This document shows positions 1 to 8,547 of a DNA stretch of 40,552 bases, piece after piece; the stretch's first letter is position 1; the number at the start of each line of letters is the position of its first letter. The translations under genes were made by a program, and so were the position numbers. The notes beneath the pieces are model-generated. The model worked only from the letters and a program-made list of their open reading frames with translations. It searched no databases and had not been told where the DNA came from. Origin of the DNA: Thermoflexia bacterium (GTDB lineage Bacteria > Chloroflexota > Anaerolineae > B4-G1 > DUEL01); the NCBI GenBank assembly GCA_011192125.1, contig DUEL01000008.1, forward strand, positions 1-40,552, given 5' to 3'.

Positions 1-935
1 ACCGGGCCGATCTTCGCCCCGGTCCCCAGGTGCTCGACCCCCGCGTGGCCTACCTGATCACCGACATCCTCTCCGACAACGACGCCCGCACCCCGGCCTT
101 CGGGCCGCGCAGCGTCCTCTCCCTCTCCCGTCCGGCGGCCGCTAAGACCGGCACCTCCTCCGACTGGCGGGACAACTGGACGGTGGGGTACACTCCCCAG
201 TTGGTGACGGGCGTGTGGGTGGGCAACGCCGACGGCCGGCCGATGGTCCAGGTCTCCGGGGTGGACGGGGCGGGGCCGATCTGGCACGACTTCATGGAGG
301 CTGCGCTGCGGGGACAGCCGGTGATGGAGTTCCCGGAGCCGCCAGGACTGGAGCGGGTGCGGGTCTGCACCCCCTCCGGCCTTCTACCCACGCCCTACTG
401 CCTGCGGACCCGGGAGGAGGTCTTCATCGCGGGGACCGTCCCCACCCGACCGGACGACTGGTACCGCCTGGTGCAGGTGGACGCGGCGACGGGGCTGCCC
501 GCCGGTCCGGAGACCCCGCCCGACCGGGTGGTGGAGCGGGTCCTCCTGATCCCCCCAGCGGAGGCGTGGGAGTGGGCCCGCGCCAACGGCTGGCCCCTTC
601 CCTCCGATCCGTCGGCGTTCGCAGAGGAACCGGCCGTCGCCGGGGGACCCGCGCTGGTCCTTACCTCACCGGACCCAGGCACGGTCTACGCCCTCTCGTC
701 GGAGGTTCCCCATCCCTATCAGGCCATCCGCGTGGCGGCCCGCCCGGCGGAGGGGGTGCGCGTCGCGGAGGTGACCCTGTACGTGGACGGGGAGCCGCTG
801 GCGACCCTCGCCGCGCCCCCCTTCGAGGCCGTCTGGCCGCTGGAGCCGGGGGAGCACCGGTTCTGGGCGGAGGGGGTGGACGAGGAGGGCCGTCCGCTCC
901 GCACCGCGACCGCCTTCATCCATGTCCGCCCCTAA
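1..935 (+). CDS. pbpC: Penicillin-binding protein 1C-like, C-terminal part (5' truncated by window edge)
   Basis: This is the C-terminal 311 or so residues of a peptidoglycan transpeptidase; the reading frame enters the window at base 3, so no start is visible. The protein would cross-link cell-wall peptides outside the membrane. The KTGTS box typical of the transpeptidase fold is present, followed by DNWTVGYTP and a GVWVGNADG segment, as in PBP1C-type class A enzymes. The SGVDGAGPIWHDFM stretch matches the end of the catalytic domain in that family. About 170 residues follow, ending in a beta-rich region that resembles the C-terminal PBP1C domain. The glycosyltransferase part, if present, lies outside the window. 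The gene is followed by a structured repeat element and then by an independently promoted sulfur operon. Confidence 0.85.
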   Translation, partial: RADLRPGPQVLDPRVAYLITDILSDNDARTPAFGPRSVLSLSRPAAAKTGTSSDWRDNWTVGYTPQLVTGVWVGNADGRPMVQVSGVDGAGPIWHDFMEAALRGQPVMEFPEPPGLERVRVCTPSGLLPTPYCLRTREEVFIAGTVPTRPDDWYRLVQVDAATGLPAGPETPPDRVVERVLLIPPAEAWEWARANGWPLPSDPSAFAEEPAVAGGPALVLTSPDPGTVYALSSEVPHPYQAIRVAARPAEGVRVAEVTLYVDGEPLATLAAPPFEAVWPLEPGEHRFWAEGVDEEGRPLRTATAFIHVRP

Positions 936-946
936 CCCACCGAGTG

Positions 947-1107
947 TACTGGGGTTTGGGCAAGAGTTCGGACATACCCAATCCGCCCCGCCTGTTTACG
1001 GCGGGGCTGGCGGGAAATCGATCCAGCCCCGGCTCTTCAGACCGGTGCTGGACGAGCCAGAGAAGGGTTTCATTGGCGATGTCCGAACTCCTGCCCGAAG
1101 GTTAGAG
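947..1107. repeat. MITE/REP-like intergenic element, copy 1, with 28-bp imperfect terminal inverted repeats
   Basis: Bases 955-982 and 1072-1099 are inverted copies matching at 24 of 28 positions, including a perfect 12-bp core (GAGTTCGGACAT). The 89-base interior folds further: an 8-bp stem (985-992 with 1000-1007, 7-base loop) and a 5-bp stem (1031-1035 with 1054-1058). No convincing target-site duplication is visible. A divergent copy in opposite orientation lies at 21781-21897; it shares the TACTGGGGTT end and an ACCTTCGG..AGGAG end. The element lies between pbpC and the rrf2 operon, and its hairpins could also end pbpC transcription. Confidence 0.6.
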
Positions 1108-1114
1108 CGTAAAG

Positions 1115-1143
1115 TTGACAAATTCAGTCAAGTATTATATCAT
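1115..1143 (+). promoter_or_regulatory. Sigma-70-type promoter with overlapping dyad, upstream of the rrf2-cysK operon
   Basis: TTGACA at 1115-1120 and TATCAT at 1138-1143 are separated by 17 bases. An inverted repeat TTGAC-N7-GTCAA (1115-1131) covers the -35 box, so it is a plausible operator for the Rrf2 regulator encoded 44 bases downstream. Autoregulation is inferred from position. Confidence 0.7.
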
Positions 1144-1186
1144 ATGCCCATCGTGAACGTTTCCGCGGCTCGAAAGGAGTGCGGAG

Positions 1187-1606
1187 ATGCGACTTTCAAC
1201 AAAGGGTCGGTACGCGGTCCGGGCGATGGTCGACCTCGCCCTGCATGTCCGTGAAGGGCCGGTCTCCAGGGCGGAGATCGCCGACCGCCAGGGAATCTCG
1301 GCCGACTACATCGCCCATCTCTTCAACCAACTGCAACAGGCGGGGCTTGTCCGCAGCATACGGGGCCGCAGCGGGGGATACGTCCTGGCCCGCGATCCCG
1401 CCCATATCCGTGTCGGCGAGATCGTCCGCGCCGTTGAAGGGCCCGTGGCGTTGACCGACTGCACCATCCCGGGCCGGGAGACCGCCTGTCCGCGGACCAG
1501 CCGCTGTGTGACCCGGAAACTGTGGCTCAAAGCGGCGCAGGCCATTGCGGAGACCCTCGACGGCGTGACCCTGGCCGACCTTTGCGCGCAGGCCGACGAG
1601 CCTTGA
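1187..1606 (+). CDS. Rrf2-family transcriptional regulator (CymR/IscR-like)
   Basis: This 139-residue winged-helix regulator starts MRLSTKGRYAVRAMVDLALH, the typical Rrf2 opening, with AAAGGAG 7 bases before the ATG. The recognition helix region contains ISADYIAHLFNQLQQAGLV and the wing SIRGRSGGYVLAR. Three cysteines near residues 90-110 (C-x8-C-x5-C) lie where IscR- and NsrR-type members bind an Fe-S cluster, so redox or Fe-S sensing is possible. The next genes are cysK, an E1-like enzyme and cysE, so control of cysteine synthesis like that of CymR in Bacillus is the best guess. The dyad over its own -35 box suggests autoregulation. The exact ligand cannot be told from sequence. Confidence 0.9.
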   Translation: MRLSTKGRYAVRAMVDLALHVREGPVSRAEIADRQGISADYIAHLFNQLQQAGLVRSIRGRSGGYVLARDPAHIRVGEIVRAVEGPVALTDCTIPGRETACPRTSRCVTRKLWLKAAQAIAETLDGVTLADLCAQADEP

Positions 1607-1687
1607 ACCGTATACCGTGCACCTAGCACCCTATACCTTACGCTTTGCTTCTTGCAACCTGATCCTGTAGCAAGCCTGGAGGAAACG

Positions 1688-2609
<922 letters not shown>

Positions 2610-2617
<8 letters not shown>

Positions 2618-3632
2618 ACACGACCGATACGCCCGACAGGTGATCCTGCCACAGATCGGCCCGGAGGGCCAGGAGCGGCTGCGCGCCGCCTCTGCGGTCC
2701 TCATCGGCTGTGGTGCGCTGGGCACCGTCATCGCCGACGGGCTGACCCGCGCGGGGATCGGGTCCCTGCGCATCGTCGATCGGGACGTGGTGGAACTGAA
2801 CAACCTGCAACGGCAGGTGCTGTTCGACGAAGGAGACGTCGCTCAAAGGCTGCCGAAAGCGGTCGCCGCGGCGCGGAAACTGGCGCGGGTCAACTCCGAG
2901 GTACGGATCGACCCGGTCGTGGCGGACGTCACGTCGCGCAACGTGGAGCGGCTGATCGAGGGGGCAGACGTCGTGGTGGATGGGACCGACAACTTCGAGA
3001 CCCGCTACCTGATCAACGACGCCTGCGTCAAGCACGGCCTGCCGTGGGTCTACGGGGGCGTCGTCTCCACTTACGGAGCAACGACCACCTTTATCCCCGG
3101 TCGGACAGCCTGTCTGCGCTGCCTGCTGACCGACCTGCCGACACCGGGCAGCGTCCCGACCTGCGACACGGTCGGTGTGCTGGGAGCGGCCGTGAACGTC
3201 GTCGCCTCGCTGGAGGTGGTCCAGACGATCAAGGTGCTCACCGACCAGGTCCCGCTCCCGCCGCCGTTGATCTTCGTCGACGTGTGGGAGGGGCTGTGGG
3301 AGGCGGTCACCCTGCAGAAGGGAGAGGCCTCCTGCCCGGCGTGCGACGAGGGCCGGTTCGACTTCCTGCGCGCCCGGGAGGGGCATCGGGTGGTGGAACT
3401 CTGCGGTCGGGACACGTTCCAGATCACGCCACGGAAGCGGACACCGTTGCCACTCGAGCAGTTGGCCGGACGGCTGCGGGAGGTCGGTCGGGTGTTTCAG
3501 AACGAATACTTACTCCGCCTGGAGGTGGCTCCGTACGAATTGACCATCTTTGCTGACGGACGGACCCTGGTCAAGGGAGCCAAGGACGAAGCGGAAGCCA
3601 GGGGGGTTTATGCGCGGTATGTGGGTTCCTGA
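2610..3632 (+). CDS. MoeB/ThiF/HesA-family sulfur-carrier adenylyltransferase (E1-like)
   Basis: This 340-residue protein belongs to the E1-like family that adenylates the C-terminus of MoaD/ThiS-type sulfur carriers. The opening [12 protein letters not shown], nucleotide loop [25 protein letters not shown] and [14 protein letters not shown] are all canonical. Two CxxC pairs (CLRC and CPAC) would hold the structural zinc, and the Cys in [10 protein letters not shown] lies at the usual catalytic position. About 80 extra residues at the C-terminus form a small domain seen in many stand-alone ThiF proteins. The gene sits between cysK and cysE and overlaps both. That suggests activation of a sulfur carrier for cysteine, molybdopterin or thiamine synthesis. 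No carrier gene is visible in the window, so the partner is unknown. Confidence 0.9.
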
Positions 3633-4380
3633 GAAAGTGCGTAAGATCGTCGAACAGATGCGGGAGGACATCCAGGCTGCGCTGGAGAACGACCCGGCAG
3701 CGCGCAGTGCCTGGGAAGTTGCCTTGCTGTACCCGGGGGTCCACGCCGTGTGGATCCACCGCGTCGCCCACCACTTCTGGCGCCGTGGTCACCGGTTTCT
3801 GGGCCGGTTGATCTCCGAAATAGGCCGCAGGCTGACCGGCGTGGAGATCCACCCCGGCGCGCGGTTGGGGCGTCGGCTGTTCATCGACCACGGGATGGGC
3901 GTCGTCATCGGGGAGACGGCCGAGGTCGGTGACGACGTGCTGATGTACCAGGGGGTCGTCCTGGGCGGTACCAGTCGGGAGCGGAAGAAGCGACACCCGA
4001 CCGTCGGCGACGGGGTGGTCATCGGCGCCGGCGCGATCCTCCTGGGGCCTATCGAGGTGGGAGATCACGCGCGGGTGGGCGCCGGCTCCGTCGTCGTCAA
4101 GCCGGTCCCCGCCGGCGCGACGGTCGTCGGCGTGCCGGCCCGGATCGCGCGGTTGGGCAACGGGGCCCGGCCGGAGACAGCGCTAGAGCACGGCCGGATC
4201 TCCGACCCCATCCTCGGGGCACTGGAGGACCTGGTCAAGGGGTACGCCTATCTGGAGCAACGGGTGGAACGCCTGGAGCGCGCCCTGGAGGTCCACATTG
4301 GCCGACCGGACGGCCGTCTCGCAGCGAGAGAGGATCCCCGTTCCGGCGATGGTCGGTCCCTCAAGAAGGAGCACGTTTGA
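3610..4380 (+). CDS. cysE: Serine O-acetyltransferase
   Basis: This 256-residue enzyme acetylates serine to give the CysK substrate. An N-terminal helical region ([21 protein letters not shown]) is followed by the left-handed beta-helix of hexapeptide repeats, with the catalytic stretch [28 protein letters not shown] and [10 protein letters not shown]. The C-terminal 70 residues are longer than in the shortest CysE forms and include a predicted coiled-coil ([19 protein letters not shown]). The ATG at 3610 follows a run of G and overlaps the preceding gene by 23 bases; an ATG at 3619 is also possible. It is the last clear member of the sulfur operon. Confidence 0.93.
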   Translation: MRGMWVPEKVRKIVEQMREDIQAALENDPAARSAWEVALLYPGVHAVWIHRVAHHFWRRGHRFLGRLISEIGRRLTGVEIHPGARLGRRLFIDHGMGVVIGETAEVGDDVLMYQGVVLGGTSRERKKRHPTVGDGVVIGAGAILLGPIEVGDHARVGAGSVVVKPVPAGATVVGVPARIARLGNGARPETALEHGRISDPILGALEDLVKGYAYLEQRVERLERALEVHIGRPDGRLAAREDPRSGDGRSLKKEHV

Positions 4381-4481
4381 GCGGATCTCCCCCGCGTGTT
4401 GAGCGCGACTTCTACACCTTGGTGGTGAGAACCGCTGGTGATGCAAAAGAGCGAATTCGTAGTAAAATTAGGAGGTGCGAA

Positions 4482-4727
4482 ATGGCAGGGACGGACGCAC
4501 TGTTCACAGCGGTCAATCAGGGGGAGTGGGTCAAGGCTCTGGAACTCTGCTTCCGCGGGGCCGGGGACGACCTAGAGGAGAAACGGTTCTGCTGCATTCT
4601 GGCAAGCCAGATCGGCCTTTCGCCGGACGACCGCCGTCTTCCGGAGCGGTTGCGCGAAGCCCTCACCGTCTGCCCCGTCGTCCTGGGCGAGCGGGGCGGT
4701 GGCGGCTACGCGGTCGCGCTGGTCTAG
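4482..4727 (+). CDS. Small protein of unknown function (81 aa)
   Basis: The ATG at 4482 is preceded by AGGAGGTGCGAA, a strong ribosome binding site, which argues for a real short gene rather than for the longer frame opening at 4377. The product looks soluble and mainly helical, with three cysteines (FCCIL and LTVCP) and a glycine run GGGG near the end, followed by YAVALV. It lacks a transmembrane segment. I do not recognise a family. It lies 101 bases after cysE and before the structured leader of the transporter gene, so it may be the last gene of the sulfur operon or a separate unit. Confidence 0.6.
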   Translation: MAGTDALFTAVNQGEWVKALELCFRGAGDDLEEKRFCCILASQIGLSPDDRRLPERLREALTVCPVVLGERGGGGYAVALV

Positions 4728-4754
4728 CGCAGCCTCAATATACAACAGAATCGA

Positions 4755-4880
4755 CAGCCCACTGGGTATGGGCTCTCCTTTCGCGCCAGGCGTGTGAGGC
4801 CGCAGGCGGAAACTGCGGTGGGTCTTTTGACGCGCTCTGCTTCACCTCACAGGCCCGGGAGTCCACGACCTCCTAAGGCC
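4755..4880 (+). promoter_or_regulatory. Structured leader, candidate molybdenum-cofactor (Moco) riboswitch
   Basis: The 184-base gap before the transporter gene folds strongly. GGGCTCTC (4770-4777) pairs with GGGAGTCC (4857-4864, two G-U pairs). GTGAGG (4794-4799) pairs with CCTCAC (4845-4850). CCGCAG (4800-4805) pairs with CTGCGG (4813-4818) around a purine-rich loop containing GGAAA. TATGG (4767-4771) and CCTAAG (4872-4877) together make the classic 11-nucleotide GAAA-tetraloop receptor at the base of the fold. Such an architecture, upstream of a molybdate/sulfate-type transporter, fits a Moco riboswitch. The class assignment is by recollection of the motif, so a covariance-model search would decide. 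Confidence 0.55.
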
Positions 4881-4911
4881 GAACAAACCGAACACAACTG
4901 GGAACCGAGGA

Positions 4912-6138
4912 ATGCCTGGGAACAACGAATCAGATCTCGCTCCGTTTCGTCTCACTTGGGCAGAGGTGGGAGGCGCTTTGGGCGACCTGGGGGTGCTGGT
5001 TCCGCTGGCGGTAGCACTCATCACAGTCAACGGCCTCCCCGCCACCAGTGTGTTTTTCGGCGCAGGCATCGCTTACCTCCTGGCCGGTTTCGTGTACCGG
5101 CTGCCGATCCCCGTCCAGCCGTTGAAAGCGGTGGCCGCCATTGCCATCGCCCACGGCCTGTCTGGGAGCGTGGTGACGGCAGCAGGGTGGTGGATGGGCC
5201 TTCTGCTCCTCTTCTTCGCCCTCACCGATGCCCAGCGCTGGCTGAGCCGTCTGTTCACCCGGCCAGTGATCCGCGGCATCCAACTGGGACTGGCCTTGCT
5301 GCTGGTACGCAGTGGACTCTCCCTGGCCTCCCGCCCCCAGGTGGTTCCAGGAGGTGAGGACCGGGTGATCCGCCTAGCCGCGCAGGTGATCCCTCTCGGG
5401 TGGATCGTGGCCGTCGCCGCCCTGCTCGTCCTCCTCTGGGCGCTGCGCAGCCGACGGTGGCCCGCCTCGCTGGCGGTGCTGGCCTTCGGAGGCGCAGCCG
5501 CCCTCACCGTGGGCGGGGCAGGCCGCTTCCTGGGGGAGATCCACCTCGGGCTAGCACTGCCCGCACCGGTCCTCCCCCGCCCGCAGGACCTACTCAACGC
5601 GTTGACCCTCCTGGTCCTGCCTCAGATCCCCCTCACTTTGGGCAACGCCGTCTTCGCCACGGCAGACACGGCACGCGCCTACTTCGGCCCGCAGGCCCGT
5701 CGCGTGACGCCGCGGACGTTGTTGACAACGATGGGGACCTCCCAGCTCATCGCCGCCCTCTTCGGCGGCGTCCCGGTGTGCCACGGCTCTGGCGGGATCA
5801 CCGCCCATTACCGGCTGGGAGCGCGCACCGGCACGGCTCCCCTTCTGATGGGCACATTGTGCCTCGGGCTGGCCCTCTTCGTCGACGGGAACGCCCTGCC
5901 AGTCCTGGCCCTCATCCCCTACCCGGTGCTCGGCACACTGCTCGCCTTCGTCGGCGTGCAGCACGGGCTCCTCGCGCGGGACCTGCGGGGATGGCCGGAC
6001 ATCGGTGTGGCGGTGGTCACGGCGGTGGTGGGCTTCGCCACGCGCAACCTCGCCATCGGCTTCGGCTGCGGGATCATCCTCCACCAGGTATTGCGGTTGG
6101 TGCGGTGGGCGCGGGCGAAGTGGACCGTTCTGTCGTAG
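4912..6138 (+). CDS. MOT1-type molybdate/sulfate transporter, SulP-related
   Basis: This 408-residue polytopic membrane protein has about ten to twelve hydrophobic segments. The opening WAEVGGALGDLGVLVPLAVAL matches the GDLG signature of the MOT1 (PF16983-type) family, and a second half-repeat begins around LPQIPLTLGNAVFATADTA, followed by GGVPVCHGSGG, also typical. Members import molybdate or sulfate. The ATG at 4912 follows ACCGAGGA. The structured leader directly upstream, if it is a Moco riboswitch, would make molybdate the more likely substrate; the cysteine operon just before it makes sulfate an alternative. The gene stands alone, ending before the rpsF promoter. Confidence 0.8.
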   Translation: MPGNNESDLAPFRLTWAEVGGALGDLGVLVPLAVALITVNGLPATSVFFGAGIAYLLAGFVYRLPIPVQPLKAVAAIAIAHGLSGSVVTAAGWWMGLLLLFFALTDAQRWLSRLFTRPVIRGIQLGLALLLVRSGLSLASRPQVVPGGEDRVIRLAAQVIPLGWIVAVAALLVLLWALRSRRWPASLAVLAFGGAAALTVGGAGRFLGEIHLGLALPAPVLPRPQDLLNALTLLVLPQIPLTLGNAVFATADTARAYFGPQARRVTPRTLLTTMGTSQLIAALFGGVPVCHGSGGITAHYRLGARTGTAPLLMGTLCLGLALFVDGNALPVLALIPYPVLGTLLAFVGVQHGLLARDLRGWPDIGVAVVTAVVGFATRNLAIGFGCGIILHQVLRLVRWARAKWTVLS

Positions 6139-6149
6139 CAGCCTACGAT

Positions 6150-6178
6150 TTGTCAAAACCCGGCATCTGTGTTATCAT
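6150..6178 (+). promoter_or_regulatory. Promoter of the rpsF-ssb-rpsR operon
   Basis: TTGTCA (6150-6155) and TATCAT (6173-6178) are spaced by 17 bases, which gives an about 80-base leader before rpsF. Confidence 0.7.
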
Positions 6179-6196
6179 AGCCCCGTTGCGCGCCCT

Positions 6197-6241
6197 GGGA
6201 CGGGCTTTCCGCTCCCGGCAGGGGTCCGGGGGCAATCCCGT
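6197..6241 (+). promoter_or_regulatory. rpsF leader hairpin, possible S6:S18 autoregulatory site
   Basis: ACGGG (6200-6204) pairs with CCCGT (6237-6241), enclosing a GC-rich segment with CCG trinucleotides (TTTCCGC, GGTCCGG). Many bacteria carry an rpsF leader with a CCG-containing bulge that binds the S6:S18 complex for feedback control. The resemblance here is general only; no covariance check was possible. Confidence 0.35.
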
Positions 6242-6264
6242 GGAAAGGAGGTATACCGTCACCG

Positions 6265-6552
6265 ATGCGCGATTATGAAATGATCTTCATCGTACACCCC
6301 GAGGTGGACCGAGAGGGGTTGTCCGGCGTCGTCGAAGAGGTCAAGGGCCTCATCGAGGCCAACGGCGGCACCGTTCGAAAGGTCGAACCTTGGGGGCTTA
6401 GGCGACTGGCCTACCCGATCCAGAAGGTACGGGAAGGCCATTATGTTTATATGGAACTCGGTCTGGAGCCCGATGGGGTGGCAAAGGTGGAGCGGGGCCT
6501 GAAGCTAAAGGAGCAGGTGATCCGCCACCTCATCGTGCGCATCGAGGAGTAG
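6265..6552 (+). CDS. rpsF: 30S ribosomal protein S6
   Basis: This 95-residue protein starts MRDYEMIFIVHPEVD, the standard S6 opening, and contains WGLRRLAYPIQKVREGHYVY and ends with RHLIVRIEE. S6 binds the central domain of 16S rRNA as a heterodimer with S18, which is encoded two genes downstream. A strong AAAGGAGG precedes the ATG. It is the first gene of the conserved rpsF-ssb-rpsR operon. Confidence 0.97.
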   Translation: MRDYEMIFIVHPEVDREGLSGVVEEVKGLIEANGGTVRKVEPWGLRRLAYPIQKVREGHYVYMELGLEPDGVAKVERGLKLKEQVIRHLIVRIEE

Positions 6553-6557
6553 TTGGG

Positions 6558-6962
6558 ATGGTCAGGGGGCTGAACAAGGTAATGATCATCGGCCACCTGG
6601 GGAGAGATCCCGAACTACGGTACACCCCCAGCGGTCGACCGGTGGCCTCCTTCAGCGTAGCAACCACCCGCACCTGGACCAACTCGAATGGAGAGCGCCA
6701 GGAAGAGACGGAGTGGTTCAACGTCGTAGCCTGGGGAGGCCTGGCCGAGGTCTGCAAGCAGCACCTCCGAAAAGGCCAGCAGGTCTACATCGAGGGTCGG
6801 CTGCAGACCCGAGGCTGGGAGGGGGCGGACGGCAAGAAGCACTACCGGACCGAACTGGTGGCCCAGGAGATGATCATACTGGGAAGTCCCCCACAGGGAG
6901 GCTCCGAAGCGACCGTCTCCGACGACAAGGGCCTGGCTTCGGACGAGGAATTCCCGTTCTGA
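6558..6962 (+). CDS. ssb: Single-stranded DNA-binding protein
   Basis: The 134-residue product has one OB fold (NKVMIIGHLGRDPELRYTPS, WFNVVAWGGLAEVC, KGQQVYIEGRLQTR) and a very short acidic linker ending DEEFPF, the tip that recruits replication and repair partners. It coats single-stranded DNA during replication and repair. Total length is short because the usual glycine/glutamine-rich linker is only about 25 residues. It starts 5 bases after rpsF and is followed by rpsR, the classic arrangement. Confidence 0.96.
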   Translation: MVRGLNKVMIIGHLGRDPELRYTPSGRPVASFSVATTRTWTNSNGERQEETEWFNVVAWGGLAEVCKQHLRKGQQVYIEGRLQTRGWEGADGKKHYRTELVAQEMIILGSPPQGGSEATVSDDKGLASDEEFPF

Positions 6963-7003
6963 ATCAAACGCGACCTCAACGATCTTGATTTAAGGAGGCT
7001 GGT

Positions 7004-7300
7004 TTGGCTGAGGAAACCCAAACGACCCAGACGACACGATCCTCCTCTTCGACTCAGCGGCGGGGACGCCGCTGGCAGCGGCAGGTCCGACGCTGTTACT
7101 TCTGCACCGAGGGGATCGCCAAGGTCGACTACAAAGACGCCGCTACCCTGCGCCGGTTTCTGAGCGACCGGGGAAAGATCAAACCCCGTCGGCAGACAGG
7201 GACGTGCGCGAAACACCAGCGTCAACTGGCGCGGGCGATCAAGCGGGCCCGCCACCTGGCGCTCCTGCCCTTCACCGCCGAACACATCCGCAGCGCCTAA
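7004..7300 (+). CDS. rpsR: 30S ribosomal protein S18
   Basis: This 98-residue protein starts at a TTG codon placed 8 bases after AAGGAGG. The first 25 residues are a Thr/Ser/Gln/Arg-rich extension. The S18 core follows: [28 protein letters not shown] and [20 protein letters not shown]. The three cysteines (CYFC and GTC) suggest the zinc-binding form. S18 pairs with S6 in the 30S platform. Two hairpins after the stop separate it from the next gene. Confidence 0.96.
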   Translation: MAEETQTTQTTRSSSSTQRRGRRWQRQVRRCYFCTEGIAKVDYKDAATLRRFLSDRGKIKPRRQTGTCAKHQRQLARAIKRARHLALLPFTAEHIRSA

Positions 7301-7331
7301 CCTTCGGTCCCCCACCCCGCCGGGCGGCAGC

Positions 7332-7358
7332 CGGGCATAGGAACCTCTCCTATGCCCG
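7332..7358 (+). terminator. Terminator-like hairpin after rpsR
   Basis: CGGGCATAGG (7332-7341) and CCTATGCCCG (7349-7358) form a perfect 10-bp stem with a 7-base loop. It is followed by the pyrimidine-rich TTCTCTTCG, only a weak U tract. Confidence 0.6.
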
Positions 7359-7393
7359 TTCTCTTCGTAACGTGGCGGTCCGCTGCCTCGCGG

Positions 7394-7415
7394 GGACGGA
7401 GCGGTCCGTCCTTTT
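7394..7415 (+). terminator. Second hairpin with TTTT between rpsR and the foldase gene
   Basis: GGACGGA (7394-7400) and TCCGTCC (7405-7411) pair around GCGG, followed directly by TTTT. It could end residual ribosomal-operon transcripts or attenuate the downstream gene, whose ribosome binding site begins right after it. Confidence 0.5.
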
Positions 7416-7427
7416 GGAGACGAGGGT

Positions 7428-8492
7428 ATGTCAAAGAAGAAGAAAAGAAAAGCGATCCCCCGGCCGATGACGAAGAAGGAGCGCTCCCGCCTCGCACGGG
7501 AGCGACGGATAAACCGCATCGTGATCGGCGGGGCTGTCGCCGTCGGCGTGCTGATCATCGGCGTGCTGGTCTACGGCTACATCACCGAGGTGGTCCTCAA
7601 GGCCCGCGAGCCGGTGGCGACCGTCAACGGCGTACCCATCCGCACCGACGAATGGCAGGCCCGGGTCCTGGCAGAGGCTATCCTGAAAGGCGCTTCTCAG
7701 CAGGAGTTGTTCTCCATCGCCGGCCAGGTGCTGGAACAGATGGCCCAGGAGGAGATCATCCGGCAGGAGGCGGCCCGCCGCGGCATCTTCGTGACGGATG
7801 AGGAGATCGACCAGGCCATCGAACTGTTCTTCGGCTACGATCGGGAGCGCGCGCTGGGCGCCACACCCCCCGTCACCGGGACAGAGGAGACCACCCAGAC
7901 GGCCGTGGTGACCGAGGACGTCTTTCAGCAGCGATACCAGGAATACATCGATAAAGTCCTTGAACCCAGCGGAATGGGCGTCGAAGGGTTCCGGAAGGCA
8001 ATGGAAGGCGCTCTCCTCTACGACCGCGTGTGGGAGGTCATCACGGCCGACGTGCCGACCGTCACCGAGCAGGTCGAGATCCAGTACATCGCCTTCCCGT
8101 CCGAGGAAGAGGCCACCAGCGTAGCCGACCGGTTAGAGCAGGGGGAGGAGTGGGACTCCATCGTCCAGGAACTGGAAAGCCAGGAAGAGAGCCAAGTTCG
8201 CGTGATGGAGCCGCGATGGCGCACGCGGTCCTACCTGGTCGATCTGTTCGACCCTGCCTCTGTAGAGATCATCTTCTCACTGGAGCCCGGTGGGCATACC
8301 CCCCCGATCGCAGGTTTCGGCGGGCAGTATTACGTGATCCAGGTGCTCAGCCACGAGGAGCGGGAACTGGACCCCACGATGCTGATCTACGAACAGGGCA
8401 GGGTCTTCCAAGAGTGGATGCAACAACAGATGGAGAACGTCGAATACGCCGACGATTGGATGGAGAAGATCCCTCGCCTGCCCACCCCATAG
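7428..8492 (+). CDS. Membrane-anchored SurA/PpiC-type peptidyl-prolyl isomerase (foldase)
   Basis: The 354-residue product begins with a very basic cytoplasmic stretch (MSKKKKRKAIPRP), then a single transmembrane helix near residues 31-54 (VIGGAVAVGVLIIGVLVYGY), so the rest lies outside. A SurA-N-like helical chaperone domain follows (PVATVNGVPIRTDEWQARVL, QMAQEEIIRQEAARRGIFV). The region from about residue 205 to 310 is a divergent rotamase domain (IQYIAFPSEEEATSVADRL, IIFSLEPGGHTPPIAG). The family helps fold secreted proteins. The end is marked by a bidirectional terminator shared with the convergent pncB gene. Catalytic activity is uncertain because the rotamase part is weakly conserved. 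Confidence 0.85.
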   Translation: MSKKKKRKAIPRPMTKKERSRLARERRINRIVIGGAVAVGVLIIGVLVYGYITEVVLKAREPVATVNGVPIRTDEWQARVLAEAILKGASQQELFSIAGQVLEQMAQEEIIRQEAARRGIFVTDEEIDQAIELFFGYDRERALGATPPVTGTEETTQTAVVTEDVFQQRYQEYIDKVLEPSGMGVEGFRKAMEGALLYDRVWEVITADVPTVTEQVEIQYIAFPSEEEATSVADRLEQGEEWDSIVQELESQEESQVRVMEPRWRTRSYLVDLFDPASVEIIFSLEPGGHTPPIAGFGGQYYVIQVLSHEERELDPTMLIYEQGRVFQEWMQQQMENVEYADDWMEKIPRLPTP

Positions 8493-8523
8493 CCCGCCTG
8501 TGGTAAGGTCTGGAGGATATCTA

Positions 8524-8547
8524 AGGGCGGCGCATCAGCGCCGCCCT
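8524..8547. terminator. Bidirectional terminator hairpin between convergent genes
   Basis: AGGGCGGCGC (8524-8533) and GCGCCGCCCT (8538-8547) form a perfect 10-bp stem with an ATCA loop. The stop codon of pncB (minus strand) lies in the hairpin at 8535-8537. The foldase gene ends 31 bases before it. Confidence 0.75.

Noticed and set aside
215..1105. Open frame crossing the end of pbpC into the repeat element
   Set aside because: Low-complexity Gly/Arg-rich shadow of pbpC, with no ribosome site and no recognisable domain.
1607..1687. Second Rrf2 operator in the rrf2-cysK gap (two TATACC words)
   Set aside because: The words are direct, not inverted, repeats and no promoter hexamers accompany them.
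4482..4727. ThiS/MoaD-type sulfur carrier for the neighbouring E1-like enzyme
   Set aside because: The protein looks helical, not beta-grasp, and does not end in GG.
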